NCBI GenBank assembly: GCA_027490815.1 | Contig: JAIXXJ010000039.1 | Coordinates: 1-64,000, forward strand | Length of the DNA: 64,000 nucleotides | Reading direction: 5' to 3' | Source: Streptomycetaceae bacterium | GTDB taxonomy: Bacteria > Actinomycetota > Actinomycetes > Nanopelagicales > Nanopelagicaceae | Notes under the pieces: model-generated | Told to the model about the DNA's origin: nothing | What the model saw: only the letters and a program-made list of their open reading frames with translations | The model's database searches: none | Program-made: the position numbers and the translations under genes | Shown: positions 41,329-51,647 of the stretch, piece after piece | Layout of the letters: each line of letters begins with the position of its first letter | How positions within the stretch are numbered: the stretch's first letter is position 1

Positions 41329-43248
41329 TTAGTTAGCGTTGAGGTTTGCCTTCTTTTGGCGAGAGGTTGCACGTGCTCGTTCATTCTGATCCAGGACAAC
41401 CTTGCGGATACGAACAACTGCAGGAGTAACTTCTACGCACTCGTCTTCGCGACAAAATTCCAAAGCACCTTCCATGTTTAACTTCTTTGGCGGAATCAAG
41501 CGCTCTGATTCATCTGTTCCAGAAGCACGCATGTTTGTCAGTTTCTTTTCGCGAACACAGTTAACGTCCATGTCATCACTACGTGAGTTCTCACCAATAA
41601 CCATGCCTTCATACACTTCATCACCAGGTTCAACGAAAATCGTTCCGCGATCTTGTGTTCCATAGAGTGCATACGATGTAACAGTTCCCATTCGATCAGA
41701 AACAAGTGATCCGGTACCGCGAGTACGGATATCTCCATACCAAGGCTCGTATCCATCAAAAACGTGGTGTAGTAAACCAGTTCCACGAGTTTCAGTTAAA
41801 AACTCTGTACGAAAACCAATCAGACCTCGTGATGGGACTTTGTAATCTAGTCGGATCCAACCAGTTCCATGGTTAACCATTTGCTCCATGCGACCTTTAC
41901 GCAGTGCCATCAATTGAGTGAGCACGCCAAGATATTCCTCTGGTGCATCAATTGTTAAACGCTCCATCGGTTCAGAGAGTTTTCCATCAATTGTTTTGGT
42001 AACTACTTGTGGCTTTCCAACTGTCAGTTCAAAACCTTCACGCTTCATGATCTCAACAAGAACAGCTAGCTGAAGTTCGCCTCGACCTTGGACTTCCCAT
42101 GTGTCAGGACGCTCTGTGTTGAGGACGCGAAGTGAAACGTTACCGACTAACTCGGCGTCCAAACGTCCCTTAACTTGGCGAGCTGTTAAAAGTTTTCCAC
42201 TCTTTCCTGCAAGTGGAGAAGTGTTGATACCAATAGTCATAGAAATAGACGGTTCATCAACAATAATCGGAGGCAATGCATGTGGGTTTTCTATATCTGC
42301 AAGAGTTTCGCCCAATGTAATTGTTTCAATACCTGCAACAGCAATAATGTCGCCAGGGTGTGCTTCTAGCGCAGGAACACGCTCTAGCGCCTCTGTAATC
42401 AATAGTTCTGAGACTTTAACTCGCTCTACTGTTCCATCAGTTTTCATCCACGCAACTTGCTGACCTTTTTTAATGACACCTTCGCGCACACGACATAGTG
42501 CAAGGCGGCCTAAGAATGCTGATGAGTCAAGGTTTGTAACGTGTGCTTGTAATGGTGCACCTTCGTGATATTCAGGTGCAGGAATTGCAGAAAAAATCGT
42601 GTCAAAGAGAACATCTAAGTTTTCTTCCGCTGGCATTCCACCATCGGCTGGACGCGTTAATGATGCTCGACCAGCTTTTGCCGATGCATAAACAACTGGA
42701 AATTCAATTTGATCTTCTGTTGCATCTAGATCAAGAAATAGTTCGTATGCCTCATCAACAACCTCTGCGATACGTGAATCTGGGCGGTCTACCTTGTTAA
42801 TGAGCAAAATAACCGGCAAACTCTTCTCGAGCGCTTTGCGCAAAACGAAACGGGTTTGTGGCAATGGACCTTCTGATGCATCAACTAACAAAATAACGCC
42901 GTCAACCATTTCAAGTCCACGTTCAACCTCGCCACCAAAATCTGCGTGGCCTGGAGTATCAATAATGTTTACGATTGTGTCGCCACGTTTTACGGCCGTG
43001 TTCTTTGCAAGGATCGTAATTCCCTTTTCGCGTTCAAGATCCATTGAGTCCATCATGCGATCTTGACCTTCGCCTTGAACTTTGTGTGCAGCAAAAGCAC
43101 CTGACTGCCACAACATGGCATCAACTAAGGTTGTTTTACCGTGGTCAACGTGAGCGATGATCGCAACGTTACGAAGGTTCTCGCGCTTTTTTACTGGCAA
43201 ACCATCTAAGTGTGGCTGGCGCTTACTTGAAAAGGGTTTATTAGACAT
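41329..43248 (-). CDS. typA: Ribosome-associated GTPase TypA/BipA
   Basis: 639 aa translational GTPase. GTP motifs: IAHVDHGKTTLVD (G1, about residues 30-42), GITI (G2), DTPGHADFGGEV (G3), NKVDRPD (G4) and SAKAG (G5). Domain V and the BipA-specific C-terminus (VTSYALYGTQDRGTIFVEPGDEVYEGMVIGE) follow. It acts on the ribosome under stress and cold, partly in 50S assembly. A 25-residue basic extension precedes the GTPase domain. It overlaps ychF by 8 bases. Confidence 0.96.
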   Translation of the reverse strand: MSNKPFSSKRQPHLDGLPVKKRENLRNVAIIAHVDHGKTTLVDAMLWQSGAFAAHKVQGEGQDRMMDSMDLEREKGITILAKNTAVKRGDTIVNIIDTPGHADFGGEVERGLEMVDGVILLVDASEGPLPQTRFVLRKALEKSLPVILLINKVDRPDSRIAEVVDEAYELFLDLDATEDQIEFPVVYASAKAGRASLTRPADGGMPAEENLDVLFDTIFSAIPAPEYHEGAPLQAHVTNLDSSAFLGRLALCRVREGVIKKGQQVAWMKTDGTVERVKVSELLITEALERVPALEAHPGDIIAVAGIETITLGETLADIENPHALPPIIVDEPSISMTIGINTSPLAGKSGKLLTARQVKGRLDAELVGNVSLRVLNTERPDTWEVQGRGELQLAVLVEIMKREGFELTVGKPQVVTKTIDGKLSEPMERLTIDAPEEYLGVLTQLMALRKGRMEQMVNHGTGWIRLDYKVPSRGLIGFRTEFLTETRGTGLLHHVFDGYEPWYGDIRTRGTGSLVSDRMGTVTSYALYGTQDRGTIFVEPGDEVYEGMVIGENSRSDDMDVNCVREKKLTNMRASGTDESERLIPPKKLNMEGALEFCREDECVEVTPAVVRIRKVVLDQNERARATSRQKKANLNAN

Positions 43249-44314
43249 TGAATCGAAACTCCACTACATCTCCATCGGCCATTACATATTCCTTGCCTTC
43301 CATGCGGACTTTACCCTTAGCTTTAGCTTCGGTCATTGATCCTGCAGCAATCAGATCTTCAAAGCTGACGATTTCAGCCTTAATAAATCCCTTTTGGAAA
43401 TCTGTATGAATAACACCAGCGGCCATGGGTGCGGTGTCACCTTTGTGAATTGTCCATGCGCGAGCTTCTTTTGGACCAGCAGTTAAATATGTCTGCAAAC
43501 CCAAAGTATCGAAACCAACACGTGCCAAAGTTGCAAGTCCTGGTTCTTTCAAACCAATTGACTCCAACAATTCTAATGCATCCTCATCGCTGAGTTCTGC
43601 CAGTTCTGCCTCTGTTTTTGCATCCAAGAAAATTGCTTCAGCCGGTGAAACTAGAGCCTGCAGTTTTTTACGTAAATCTTGGTCATTTAATTCGGCGGCA
43701 TCAACATTGAAAACATAGAGAATTGGCTTTGCAGTTAAAAGATGTAGTTCTTGTAAAAGCTCCAAATCAATTGAGCTTTGTGACAAAGGTTTGCCTGATT
43801 GCAGCCAATCATTTGCAGACTTAACAGCATCTAGCACTGCAGTTTTTTCTTTAGCAACACGGGCTTCTTTTTCTAAACGAGGAATTGCTTTTTCAATAGT
43901 TTGTAGATCAGCAAGTGCTAACTCGGTATTGATAGTTTCCATATCTGATGCCGGATCAATACGACCATCAACGTGAACAACATCGCCATCATTAAAGACA
44001 CGTATCACTTGGCAGATTGCATCGGTCTCACGAATATTTGTTAGAAATTTATTTCCAAGTCCTGCGCCTTCAGATGCTCCCTTAACAATTCCTGCGATAT
44101 CAACAAAGGAAACTACGGCTGGAAGAATTTTCTCTGAGCTAAAGATGGTGGCTAATTTGGGTAAGCGCTCATCCGGCACTCCCACCATGCCCACATTGGG
44201 TTCAATCGTGGCAAAGGGATAGTTGGCGGCAAGCACGTTGTTTTTAGTCAGAGCGTTAAAAAGGGTGGACTTACCCACATTTGGCAGTCCGACTATTCCA
44301 ATTGAGAGGCTCAC
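43241..44314 (-). CDS. ychF: Redox-regulated ribosome-binding ATPase YchF
   Basis: 357 aa OBG-family P-loop protein that prefers ATP. G1 GLPNVGKSTLFNAL at 9-22, G3 DIAGIVKGASEGAGLGN, then the degenerate G4 (NVDA) typical of YchF and OLA1, a coiled-coil insertion, and the TGS-like C-terminal domain (HTDFQKGFIKAEIVSFEDL, MEGKEYVMADGDVVEFRFNV). First gene of the ychF-typA operon, divergent from rmuC across 51 bases. Confidence 0.96.
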   Translation of the reverse strand: MSLSIGIVGLPNVGKSTLFNALTKNNVLAANYPFATIEPNVGMVGVPDERLPKLATIFSSEKILPAVVSFVDIAGIVKGASEGAGLGNKFLTNIRETDAICQVIRVFNDGDVVHVDGRIDPASDMETINTELALADLQTIEKAIPRLEKEARVAKEKTAVLDAVKSANDWLQSGKPLSQSSIDLELLQELHLLTAKPILYVFNVDAAELNDQDLRKKLQALVSPAEAIFLDAKTEAELAELSDEDALELLESIGLKEPGLATLARVGFDTLGLQTYLTAGPKEARAWTIHKGDTAPMAAGVIHTDFQKGFIKAEIVSFEDLIAAGSMTEAKAKGKVRMEGKEYVMADGDVVEFRFNV

Positions 44315-44365
44315 GAGGAGTAGAGCCTACGCGGGATTGTCAGTGCTTCCTGCCACGATAGGCCC

Positions 44366-45514
44366 ATGCCCGCTTACCTAACGCCCTTATTGATAGGTGT
44401 ATTCACCGGAATCACTATCGGTTACCTACTTTCTGCCCTCAAATTCAAGAATTCCTCTGGTGATCAAGCTTTGCTCAAGGACTATAAATCACAGCTAGAT
44501 GCAGAGCGCAGTAAAACAGAGGGTGCAATTAAATTAAACGCCGAACTTGTTGCGATGAAAGAGTCAGTCAATAAATTGTCAGAGCAATCTAATGAAGCAA
44601 ATCGTATTCGCACTGAGGCAGAAGCAAAACTCAATGCAACGATTAGCGAAATGCGAAGAGCTTCCGAATCCATTTTTGATGAAACAAAAAAAATAGCTGG
44701 CGCACTTTCTAACACACAGACACGTGGAAAATTTGGTGAGGCGCAGTTAGAACTACTGTTGGAGGGTGCAGGATTAAGACAAGGGCATGAATACACGAGC
44801 CAGCGCTCAACAACGGATTCTGATTCCACTGGAATTCCAGATGTAACTGTAAACATGCCTGGCGGAAGTCTGCTCTTTATTGACTCTAAGTTTCCATTTG
44901 ATCGTTTTCTAGATGCCTTTGCAACGCAAGATCAAAATGAGCGAGATGAATTTTTACAACTTCATACAAAAGATTTACTCAAGCACGTAGAAGCCCTTGC
45001 AAAGCGTGGCTATCACAAATCTCAAGGTTCACCTGACTTTGTAGTTCTCTTTGTTCCCTTTGAAACTCTTTTGTCAGAGGCTCTGCGCTTAGATCCAATG
45101 CTGCTAGAAAAAGCATTTAAAGCAGGAGTGACGATTGCAACGCCTACATCGATGATGGCCTTGCTTCGCACAATCGGATACATTTTTTCCAGAAACAAGT
45201 TAGCCGAAAATGCAGATGAGATTCAAAAAGTTGCAAGCACGTTCTTAAAGAACATCACTTTGCTTCACACCAAAATTGTTGCCGTTGGCAAAGCAATCTC
45301 ATCAACTTCTAAGGCTTATGAAGATCTTGTGCCTACGGCTGAAAAAACTGTCTTGGCGCCAGCACGCAGAATTCATAACTTGGGAGTTGCGGGAGATAAA
45401 GATAAATTGGCTATTGCCTATCCTGAAGCACCTGGTGCGGTCAGGGAGTTAAAGAGCGCGGAGTTAGAGAGCGGAGATGATTACATCGATGCAGAAGAGG
45501 TTGAAGAGCAATGA
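44366..45514 (+). CDS. rmuC: DNA recombination protein RmuC
   Basis: 382 aa. One N-terminal membrane helix (about residues 4-24), a coiled coil to about residue 110 (KSQLDAERSKTEGAIKLNAELVAMKESVNKLSEQ), then the conserved RmuC nuclease-like domain (GKFGEAQLELLLEGAGL, DSKFPFDRF, TPTSMMALLRTIGYIFSRNKLAENADEI). RmuC limits rearrangements at inverted repeats; its catalytic activity is predicted. The last codons overlap the next gene by 4 bases. The ATG has almost no upstream leader. Confidence 0.93.
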   Translation: MPAYLTPLLIGVFTGITIGYLLSALKFKNSSGDQALLKDYKSQLDAERSKTEGAIKLNAELVAMKESVNKLSEQSNEANRIRTEAEAKLNATISEMRRASESIFDETKKIAGALSNTQTRGKFGEAQLELLLEGAGLRQGHEYTSQRSTTDSDSTGIPDVTVNMPGGSLLFIDSKFPFDRFLDAFATQDQNERDEFLQLHTKDLLKHVEALAKRGYHKSQGSPDFVVLFVPFETLLSEALRLDPMLLEKAFKAGVTIATPTSMMALLRTIGYIFSRNKLAENADEIQKVASTFLKNITLLHTKIVAVGKAISSTSKAYEDLVPTAEKTVLAPARRIHNLGVAGDKDKLAIAYPEAPGAVRELKSAELESGDDYIDAEEVEEQ

Positions 45515-45927
45515 GCACATTTCAAAAAGTAGCGATCCAAGGCCCAGGACTTAAAAAAGAGGGCGTTGTAGTCCTACAGACATTGTTTATAGGTTTTTTT
45601 GTTCTCGTTGAATCAGTTTTCAGAAACGGTGTTGGCATCATTACTGGAATTGCAATTTGTGCTGCGATGTATGGCTCATTGCGTTTTGGTCGCCCCGGCA
45701 CAACATATGTCTCTGTTGTAACTCCACCATTGGCCTTTGCTGCAACATCGCTACTAACAACAATTGTGCTGGTTGGATTTAGGCCATCAAGAGTTGGCAT
45801 TGATTTTATTGCTGCCCTTGCGAGTGAAGCGCCATTCTTAATTGTCTCTGCCCTCTATGGCTGGTTTGTTTACTTTAATCAAAAGGCAAAGATGAAGCCT
45901 TTTAGATCAGAGAACAGAAGCGCATAA
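45511..45927 (+). CDS. DUF6542-like membrane protein
   Basis: 138 aa with four hydrophobic helices (about residues 20-40, 42-62, 68-92, 100-125) and basic ends. In Actinobacteria a DUF6542 membrane protein sits between ychF/rmuC and the xseA-ispH region, as here. Function unknown. It overlaps rmuC by 4 bases (ATGA), so the two are translated together. A basic tail (KAKMKPFRSENRSA) faces the cytoplasm if the helices number four. Confidence 0.65.
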   Translation: MSTFQKVAIQGPGLKKEGVVVLQTLFIGFFVLVESVFRNGVGIITGIAICAAMYGSLRFGRPGTTYVSVVTPPLAFAATSLLTTIVLVGFRPSRVGIDFIAALASEAPFLIVSALYGWFVYFNQKAKMKPFRSENRSA

Positions 45928-46000
45928 TTCATACGACAAGGCTTGATTGGTTGGAACCGCTTGAGACTGCAATTTAAAAGCGTTTACTGTTTATGAGTTT

Positions 46001-46648
46001 TTATTCCATTGGAGCGAACTCGAGTGGCCGCGAAATCAGTTTCTTAGCCTTTGAATCAGAAATACCCCACACGGAAAGCCCGATTGCAAAAGCAACTTCT
46101 GCTTCAGAGGGCGTGATCTCCTGAGTTACGAACACAGATTTCAATAGTCCTGTATAGATGTGCGTCCACAAAAGATACCTTTCTTCAAAATCTTCACGCT
46201 TTATCTCACCATTTTTTGCTAACTCTCTGAATATTTTTTTAGCATCGCCTTGATCTGCCTGAAGTGCAAAATCAGGCATCTGGTTTAAACAGTTGTGAAG
46301 CATGTTTGCAAAGAGTGGATGCGTTTTCCTTGCCCAAAAAAGTTTGCGCCCAGAATCTAAAACTCTCTCAAGCTTGTCACCGGGAACCTTTTGCGAGTTG
46401 GCCCAAATCAGAAAACCCACCCACGCTTCATTGAGAGCTGCTGCAAAGAGTTGTTCCTTGTTTTCAAAATACTTGTAAATAGTCGTTGGTGAAACTTCAG
46501 CATAAGTTGCAATCTGCTCGAGTGTGGCCGATGGTCCAATTTCAGCCAAAAGCTCTTGGGCGTCTCTTATAAGCCGTGCTCTATTGCGCGCACTGTGGGC
46601 AGCCTGGCGGCTAGGGGCTTCTTGCACCTTCTGCTTCTTGGCTGCCAT
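46001..46648 (-). CDS. TetR-family regulator
   Basis: 215 aa. The N-terminal helix-turn-helix is clear: LIRDAQELLAEIGPSATLEQIATYAEVSPTTIYKYFENKEQLFAAAL (about residues 25-72). A variable ligand-binding domain with several Trp and aromatic residues follows. The ligand is unknown. The likely targets are itself and the small divergent ORF; no efflux gene is adjacent. I see no clear palindromic operator in the spacer. Confidence 0.88.
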   Translation of the reverse strand: MAAKKQKVQEAPSRQAAHSARNRARLIRDAQELLAEIGPSATLEQIATYAEVSPTTIYKYFENKEQLFAAALNEAWVGFLIWANSQKVPGDKLERVLDSGRKLFWARKTHPLFANMLHNCLNQMPDFALQADQGDAKKIFRELAKNGEIKREDFEERYLLWTHIYTGLLKSVFVTQEITPSEAEVAFAIGLSVWGISDSKAKKLISRPLEFAPME

Positions 46649-46780
46649 GGCTCAACTATAGAACCTTGGGCAGGAGTGGCACTAGACAAAACCTGCGGCT
46701 CCTAACCCCAAAAATGAAAAGACGTTCCATTTATGGCATGCTTCTCCAATCTTGGTCACCAATTGAAAGGCCTGCCCACA

Positions 46781-46957
46781 ATGCCTGGGAAAAACCCAAC
46801 ACGCAAAGTGAAAGAGGGTAAATCTTCACGCCTGGGCGAAGTAATCCACATTCTCAACACAAGTATTGAAGACTCCTTTGCGGAGGAAATGCTCAGCGCT
46901 GAAAAAGGAGCCCGACGCAAGAAAACTTCTCCCGTAAAGCAAACTCCGCGACGTTAA
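46781..46957 (+). CDS. Small basic protein, possible
   Basis: 58 aa from an ATG with GAAAGG 12 bases upstream; a longer frame starting at 46733 lacks a ribosome site. The ends are rich in Lys and Arg ([17 protein letters not shown] and [14 protein letters not shown]) and the middle forms a predicted amphipathic helix ([21 protein letters not shown]). It resembles no family I know; a nucleic-acid-binding role would fit the composition. It overlaps the end of ispH by 4 bases in a convergent manner and is divergent from the TetR gene. It could be chance coding. Confidence 0.4.
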   Translation: MPGKNPTRKVKEGKSSRLGEVIHILNTSIEDSFAEEMLSAEKGARRKKTSPVKQTPRR

Positions 46958-47910
46958 ATCTGACCAGCTGCTTTCATGTCTTTGCGTAGCTCTGGAGGTA
47001 AAGCAAACAGCAGAGATTCTTCGGCCGCTGTAACTTCGGTGACATCCTTAAATCCCATTTCTGAAAGTGATTTGAGAACATCGGTTACTAAAATCTCCGG
47101 AACCGAAGCACCACTTGTGACGCCAATCGTCTCAACACCCTCAAACCATTGATCCTGCATCTGTTCGGCATAATCAATCAAATAAGATGCTTTTGCGCCA
47201 TATTCAAGTGCAACTTCAACCAAGCGCACAGAGTTAGATGAATTCACAGAACCAACAACGATTACAAGGTCAGACTGAGGCGCAATAGCTTTAATTGCCT
47301 CTTGTCTGTTTTGTGTTGCATAACAAATGTCATCACTTGGTGGAGCTTGGATATCCGGAAAGCGCTCCTTTAATATTGCAACTGACTCTAAAGTTTCATC
47401 CACTGACAAAGTTGTTTGTGAGAGCCACACTAAATTTTTTCCAGGCGTTGGTTGAACTGTTCGCGCACCTTCTAGTCCATCAACAATTCGAACTTGGCCA
47501 ACTGCTTCACCGGCGGTTCCTTCAACTTCTTCGTGGTGATGGTGGCCGATAAGTAAAATCTCTGAACCTTCAGCAGCAAAACGGCGCACTTCATGGTGCA
47601 CTTTTGTAACAAGTGGACAGGTTGCATCAATTGTCTTGAGATTTCTTGCAGCTGCCTGTTCGTGAACTAATGGTGAGACACCGTGTGCGGAAAAAACGAC
47701 AGTTTTACCTTCGGGTACTTCATCTGTTTCATCAACAAAGATTGCACCCTTTGCTTCAAGGGATGCAACAACGTGAACGTTGTGAACAATTTGTTTGCGC
47801 ACATAGACCGGCGCCCCATAGAGAGCCAAAGCTTTTTCGACTGTAATAACTGCGCGATCTACTCCTGCGCAATATCCGCGGGGCGCCGCAAGCAGAACTC
47901 TCTTAGCCAT
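46954..47910 (-). CDS. ispH: 4-hydroxy-3-methylbut-2-enyl diphosphate reductase
   Basis: 318 aa iron-sulfur enzyme, last step of the MEP isoprenoid pathway, making IPP and DMAPP. The three cluster cysteines are in APRGYCAGV (C14), TCPLVTK and ICYATQNRQ. The His ligands lie in VHNVHVV and [11 protein letters not shown], and the catalytic Glu in the latter stretch. Length is normal. It is divergent from xseA by 25 bases. Substrate made here feeds uppS nearby. Confidence 0.96.
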   Translation of the reverse strand: MAKRVLLAAPRGYCAGVDRAVITVEKALALYGAPVYVRKQIVHNVHVVASLEAKGAIFVDETDEVPEGKTVVFSAHGVSPLVHEQAAARNLKTIDATCPLVTKVHHEVRRFAAEGSEILLIGHHHHEEVEGTAGEAVGQVRIVDGLEGARTVQPTPGKNLVWLSQTTLSVDETLESVAILKERFPDIQAPPSDDICYATQNRQEAIKAIAPQSDLVIVVGSVNSSNSVRLVEVALEYGAKASYLIDYAEQMQDQWFEGVETIGVTSGASVPEILVTDVLKSLSEMGFKDVTEVTAAEESLLFALPPELRKDMKAAGQI

Positions 47911-47935
47911 GGGCTTAGTCTATTAGGCTCTATCC

Positions 47936-49144
47936 ATGTTTGAAACTTCAAGTGAAGCCCCGGCAACGGTTCGGGTAGTTACTGAAGCCATCAAAGAATA
48001 CGTAGATCGCTTGGGTCCTATATGGATCGAAGGTGAGATCAGCGAACTAAATGAGCGCAGCGGAATGATGGCCTTTATCCGATTACGAGATCCAAGCGTC
48101 GACATGTCAATTTCGGTTATGTGTCATAAATCAGTAATCGCAGCAGCACAACCTCTTCCAGCAAATGCGCGAGTAGTTTTGTATGCAAAGCCATCCTGGT
48201 ATACAAAAAATGGTTCGCTTTCATTTTCTGCTCGCGAGATTCGCCAAGTTGGCGTCGGTGAACTTCTTGCACGATTAGAAGCATTAAAAAATAATCTGGC
48301 GCAAGAAGGATTGTTTGACTCAGATCGCAAAGTTGCGCTTCCGCTTTTGCCACAAAAAATTGGTTTGATTTGTGGGCGAAATACAGATGCTGAGAAAGAT
48401 GTTGTTGAAAACGCAAAGCGCAGATGGCCAAGCGTTCAATTTGAAATTCGAGAAGTAACAGTTCAGGGTGCTGGCGCCGTAAGTGAAGTTTCAGAAGCTC
48501 TTCGAGAGTTAGAAGCGGACAAAACTGTTGAAGTAATCATCATTACCCGTGGCGGTGGCTCTTTCGAAGATTTGCTTCCATTTAGCGATGAGGGCCTTGT
48601 TCGATTAGCAGCTTCATGTAATACACCAATCGTTAGTGCGATTGGTCATGAGAAAGATTCACCACTTTTAGATTTAGTTGCTGACTATCGAGCCTCGACG
48701 CCAACAGATGCTGCCAAAAGAGTTGTTCCAGATATTGCAGAAGAAATTGCCATGATTACAGCTTTTAAGGATCGCAGCCGGCGTCGCTTGGTGAATTTAA
48801 TCGATCTTGAGAGCGCGAGAATTACAAACTTTATGGCTCGCCCGGTAATGAAAGATCCTATGGTTTTGGTTTCAAGTAGAGAAGAAGTAATCGTTGCATT
48901 AAAAGATAGATCCAATCGATCTTTTGCTGCCAGGCTAAAATTAGCTAAAGAAGAGTTGAAACAGATAAAGGCCCGTGTTCGCGCTCTCTCCCCGCAAGCC
49001 ACATTAGATCGTGGATACTCTGTCGTTCAATTAAGTAACGGCGAAATCCTTACTGATCCAAAACGGTTGAAGGCAGGTGAGCAACTGCGAATGCGTCTAG
49101 CAAAAGGAGAGGCCGCTGCCACCGCTAATGGACCAGATAAGTAA
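47936..49144 (+). CDS. xseA: Exodeoxyribonuclease VII large subunit
   Basis: 402 aa. N-terminal OB-fold (RVVTEAIKEYVDRLGPIWIEGEISEL) and catalytic domain (KIGLICGRNTDAEKDVVENAKRRWP, VIIITRGGGSFEDLLPFSDEGLVRL, VSAIGHEKDSPLLDLVADYRASTPTDAAK), followed by a coiled-coil region that binds XseB. The C-terminal motif LDRGYSVVQLSNG is also present. Degrades single-stranded DNA from both ends. xseB follows after 52 bases. Confidence 0.95.
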   Translation: MFETSSEAPATVRVVTEAIKEYVDRLGPIWIEGEISELNERSGMMAFIRLRDPSVDMSISVMCHKSVIAAAQPLPANARVVLYAKPSWYTKNGSLSFSAREIRQVGVGELLARLEALKNNLAQEGLFDSDRKVALPLLPQKIGLICGRNTDAEKDVVENAKRRWPSVQFEIREVTVQGAGAVSEVSEALRELEADKTVEVIIITRGGGSFEDLLPFSDEGLVRLAASCNTPIVSAIGHEKDSPLLDLVADYRASTPTDAAKRVVPDIAEEIAMITAFKDRSRRRLVNLIDLESARITNFMARPVMKDPMVLVSSREEVIVALKDRSNRSFAARLKLAKEELKQIKARVRALSPQATLDRGYSVVQLSNGEILTDPKRLKAGEQLRMRLAKGEAAATANGPDK

Positions 49145-49196
49145 GGGCACATGAGCATTTTTAACGTCGAGGCCAAAGAGAGAGTAGATTTATCCC

Positions 49197-49388
49197 ATGA
49201 GTGAGGCCAAAAAGATTTCATATGAAGCTGCAAGAGATGAACTTGCTGAAGTTGTTGAATCACTTGAAGCAGGTAGTGCGACCCTGGAGGAATCCCTGAA
49301 ACTGTGGGAGCGAGGCGAAGAGTTGGCCAAGATCTGTCAGGAGTGGCTAGATGGTGCCAAAAAGAAGCTAGATGCGGCTAAGCCATAA
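49197..49388 (+). CDS. xseB: Exodeoxyribonuclease VII small subunit
   Basis: 63 aa, the usual size of the two-helix XseB subunit. Signature: SYEAARDELAEVVESLEAGSATLEESLKLWERGEELAKICQEWL. It coats the XseA coiled coil and is needed for assembly. It ends one base before the fumarase start codon, so the three genes xseA-xseB-fum are co-transcribed. The ATG is preceded by a purine-rich AAAGAGAGAG site. Confidence 0.95.
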   Translation: MSEAKKISYEAARDELAEVVESLEAGSATLEESLKLWERGEELAKICQEWLDGAKKKLDAAKP

Positions 49389-51044
49389 ATGCCTCAGTTT
49401 AGTTACTCCGATCTTCTACCTTTAGGGCCAGATACAACTAAGTATCGCCTTGTGAGTAAAGAAGGCGTGAGTGTAATCAAACTTGGAGACAAAGAGTTTC
49501 TTCAAGTTGAACCATCTGCACTAGTAAAGTTAACTGCAGAGGCAATTCACGATATTTCACATTACCTACGTTCAGATCACCTTGCGCAGTTAGAAAATAT
49601 TGTTAAAGACCCAGAGAGCTCACCCAATGATCGCTTTGTCGCAATCGATCTATTAAAAAATGCAAACATCGCAGCTGGTGGAGTTCTACCAATGTGCCAA
49701 GACACAGGCACAGCACTTGTTATGGGTAAGAAGGGTCAATTTGTCTTGACAACAAGTAAGGATGAAGTTGCAATCTCGCAGGGAATTTATGATGCATTTA
49801 CTCAACTCAACCTTAGGTATTCACAGATGGCGCCTGTAACAACATGGGAAGAAAAAAACACTGGCAATAACTTGCCAGCACAGATTGAGATTTACTCAGA
49901 TAGTGATCATCCAGATGAGTACAACTTGCTGTATATCGCCAAGGGTGGTGGAAGTGCCAATAAATCCTTCTTGTATCAAGAAACTAAAGCAGTTTTAAAT
50001 CCCGAGTCATTTATGACATGGCTGGATGAAAAACTTCGCTCAATTGGCACTGCAGCATGTCCGCCGTATCACCTTGCAATAGTCATCGGTGGCACAAGTG
50101 CTGAGCACACAGTTAAAACAGCCAAGTTAGCTAGTACAAAGTATTTGGATTCACTTCCAACTACTGGAGATGCTGCAACTGGACATGGTTTTAGAGATAA
50201 AGAACTTGAAGTCAAAGTTCTGGAGTTAACAAGAACACTTGGAATCGGCGCGCAGTTTGGTGGAAAATACTTTTGCCACGACGTTCGTGTAGTTCGACTT
50301 CCACGCCATGGTGCTTCCCTTCCTATTGCGATAGCTGTTTCATGCTCTGCAGATCGCCAGGCAAAAGCCAAGATCACTAAAGATGGAATTTTTCTAGAAG
50401 AGTTAGAGCGCGATCCTGCGCACTTTCTGCCAGAGACAACTGATGCTCAACTAGATAATGCTTTTGTAGCTATTGATTTGAATCAGCCAATGGAAGCTAT
50501 CCGGGCTGAGCTTTCAAAGCATCCTGTAAAAACGCGCGTTTCATTAACTGGAACTATGGTTGTTGCCAGAGATTTAGCCCATGCAAAGATTAAAGAGATG
50601 ATCCATTCAGGAAAACCAATGCCTGAATACTTGAAGAAATATGCTGTTTATTACGCAGGTCCTGCAAAGACACCAACCGGTTATGCATCTGGTTCATTTG
50701 GCCCAACAACTGCAGGTCGTATGGATTCATACGTGGATTATTTTCAATCACTCGGTGGTTCTATGGTGATGTTGGCAAAAGGTAATCGCTCCAAAGCTGT
50801 AACAAATGCATGTCAAACACATGGTGGCTTTTATCTTGGATCAATTGGCGGACCTGCGGCTCGTCTTGCACAAGACTGCATCAAAAAAGTTGAGGTCCTT
50901 GATTTTGAAGAGTTGGGTATGGAAGCTGTTTGGAAAATTGATGTTGTTGATTTTCCAGCGTTCATAGTTGTTGACGATAAGGGACAGGATTTTTATGCAG
51001 AAACTTCTGTACCTTTAAAGATTAGTACTAAGCCAGAGGTTTAA
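49389..51044 (+). CDS. fum: Class I (iron-sulfur) fumarate hydratase
   Basis: 551 aa, fused alpha and beta halves as in E. coli FumA. Three cysteines expected to hold the [4Fe-4S] cluster fall at C103 (LPMCQDTGT), C224 (TAACPPYH) and C318 (AVSCSADR), the same numbers as in FumA. Other motifs: [16 protein letters not shown], and [14 protein letters not shown] in the beta half. Interconverts fumarate and malate in the TCA cycle. Its cluster is oxygen-sensitive, which is notable beside a NiSOD-bearing aerobic lifestyle. Stop codon is directly next to the convergent transglycosylase stop. Confidence 0.95.
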   Translation: MPQFSYSDLLPLGPDTTKYRLVSKEGVSVIKLGDKEFLQVEPSALVKLTAEAIHDISHYLRSDHLAQLENIVKDPESSPNDRFVAIDLLKNANIAAGGVLPMCQDTGTALVMGKKGQFVLTTSKDEVAISQGIYDAFTQLNLRYSQMAPVTTWEEKNTGNNLPAQIEIYSDSDHPDEYNLLYIAKGGGSANKSFLYQETKAVLNPESFMTWLDEKLRSIGTAACPPYHLAIVIGGTSAEHTVKTAKLASTKYLDSLPTTGDAATGHGFRDKELEVKVLELTRTLGIGAQFGGKYFCHDVRVVRLPRHGASLPIAIAVSCSADRQAKAKITKDGIFLEELERDPAHFLPETTDAQLDNAFVAIDLNQPMEAIRAELSKHPVKTRVSLTGTMVVARDLAHAKIKEMIHSGKPMPEYLKKYAVYYAGPAKTPTGYASGSFGPTTAGRMDSYVDYFQSLGGSMVMLAKGNRSKAVTNACQTHGGFYLGSIGGPAARLAQDCIKKVEVLDFEELGMEAVWKIDVVDFPAFIVVDDKGQDFYAETSVPLKISTKPEV

Positions 51045-51632
51045 TTAATACCAATTGCTTCGCTTGTGCTTTGAAAGTGCTTTGCAAGGAGTCTCATATC
51101 GAATGCTGATATAACGAAGTCCCCAACGAATCTGCGTTACCGGATTTGTTCGCCAGTCTGTTGCTACAACATCCATTTTGTTGGCAGGTAACGCTTGAGC
51201 GATTCCATGGGCTCCAGATCTTTTGTTGTGAGCTTTATAGCGCCAGTTACTTTCCTCGGTCCATAGTTTTTCTAGGCATTCATACTGAACTTGCTTGAAT
51301 CCATATTCGTTAAAAAGAATGTCCTTAGCGACCTTTTTAGCCCCGTAAGGCGAGCGCGCTAGCTCAACTTGAACACTTGCTGCCGAAACTAATGCCAGAT
51401 CTTTTGAAAATATTGCTCCGGCAATCGTGGTGAAACTCTCCCCAAGAAAAGATGACTCAGATGCAGGATCGATAGCAACCACAGATTTAGAGGCCTCAGG
51501 GCCTAGTACTGCTATCTCTGTTGCTTTTGCTTTAGGCAGAAAGGTGATAGCCAACAAAAGGGCGGCAATAATCGTCCAGGCAACCACGGCTTTTTTCGTG
51601 AACATTCCCGCAATCGTTGTTATCGAACTCAT
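51045..51632 (-). CDS. Secreted lytic transglycosylase-like (SLT) protein
   Basis: 195 aa from the ATG with AGAAGGGAG at 8-base spacing; a GTG three codons upstream overlaps that site. An N-terminal signal or anchor helix is at about residues 14-35 (VVAWTIIAALLLAITFLPKAKA). The C-terminal lysozyme-like domain has WTEESNWRYKAHNKRSGAHGIAQALPANKM and NPVTQIRWGLRYISIRYETPC, with the catalytic Glu in EESNW. It should cut peptidoglycan outside the cell. The leader contains a structured RNA that resembles the c-di-AMP riboswitch, which controls such hydrolases in other Actinobacteria. Confidence 0.85.
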   Translation of the reverse strand: MSSITTIAGMFTKKAVVAWTIIAALLLAITFLPKAKATEIAVLGPEASKSVVAIDPASESSFLGESFTTIAGAIFSKDLALVSAASVQVELARSPYGAKKVAKDILFNEYGFKQVQYECLEKLWTEESNWRYKAHNKRSGAHGIAQALPANKMDVVATDWRTNPVTQIRWGLRYISIRYETPCKALSKHKRSNWY

Positions 51633-51647
51633 CTTTGGCACTCCCTT

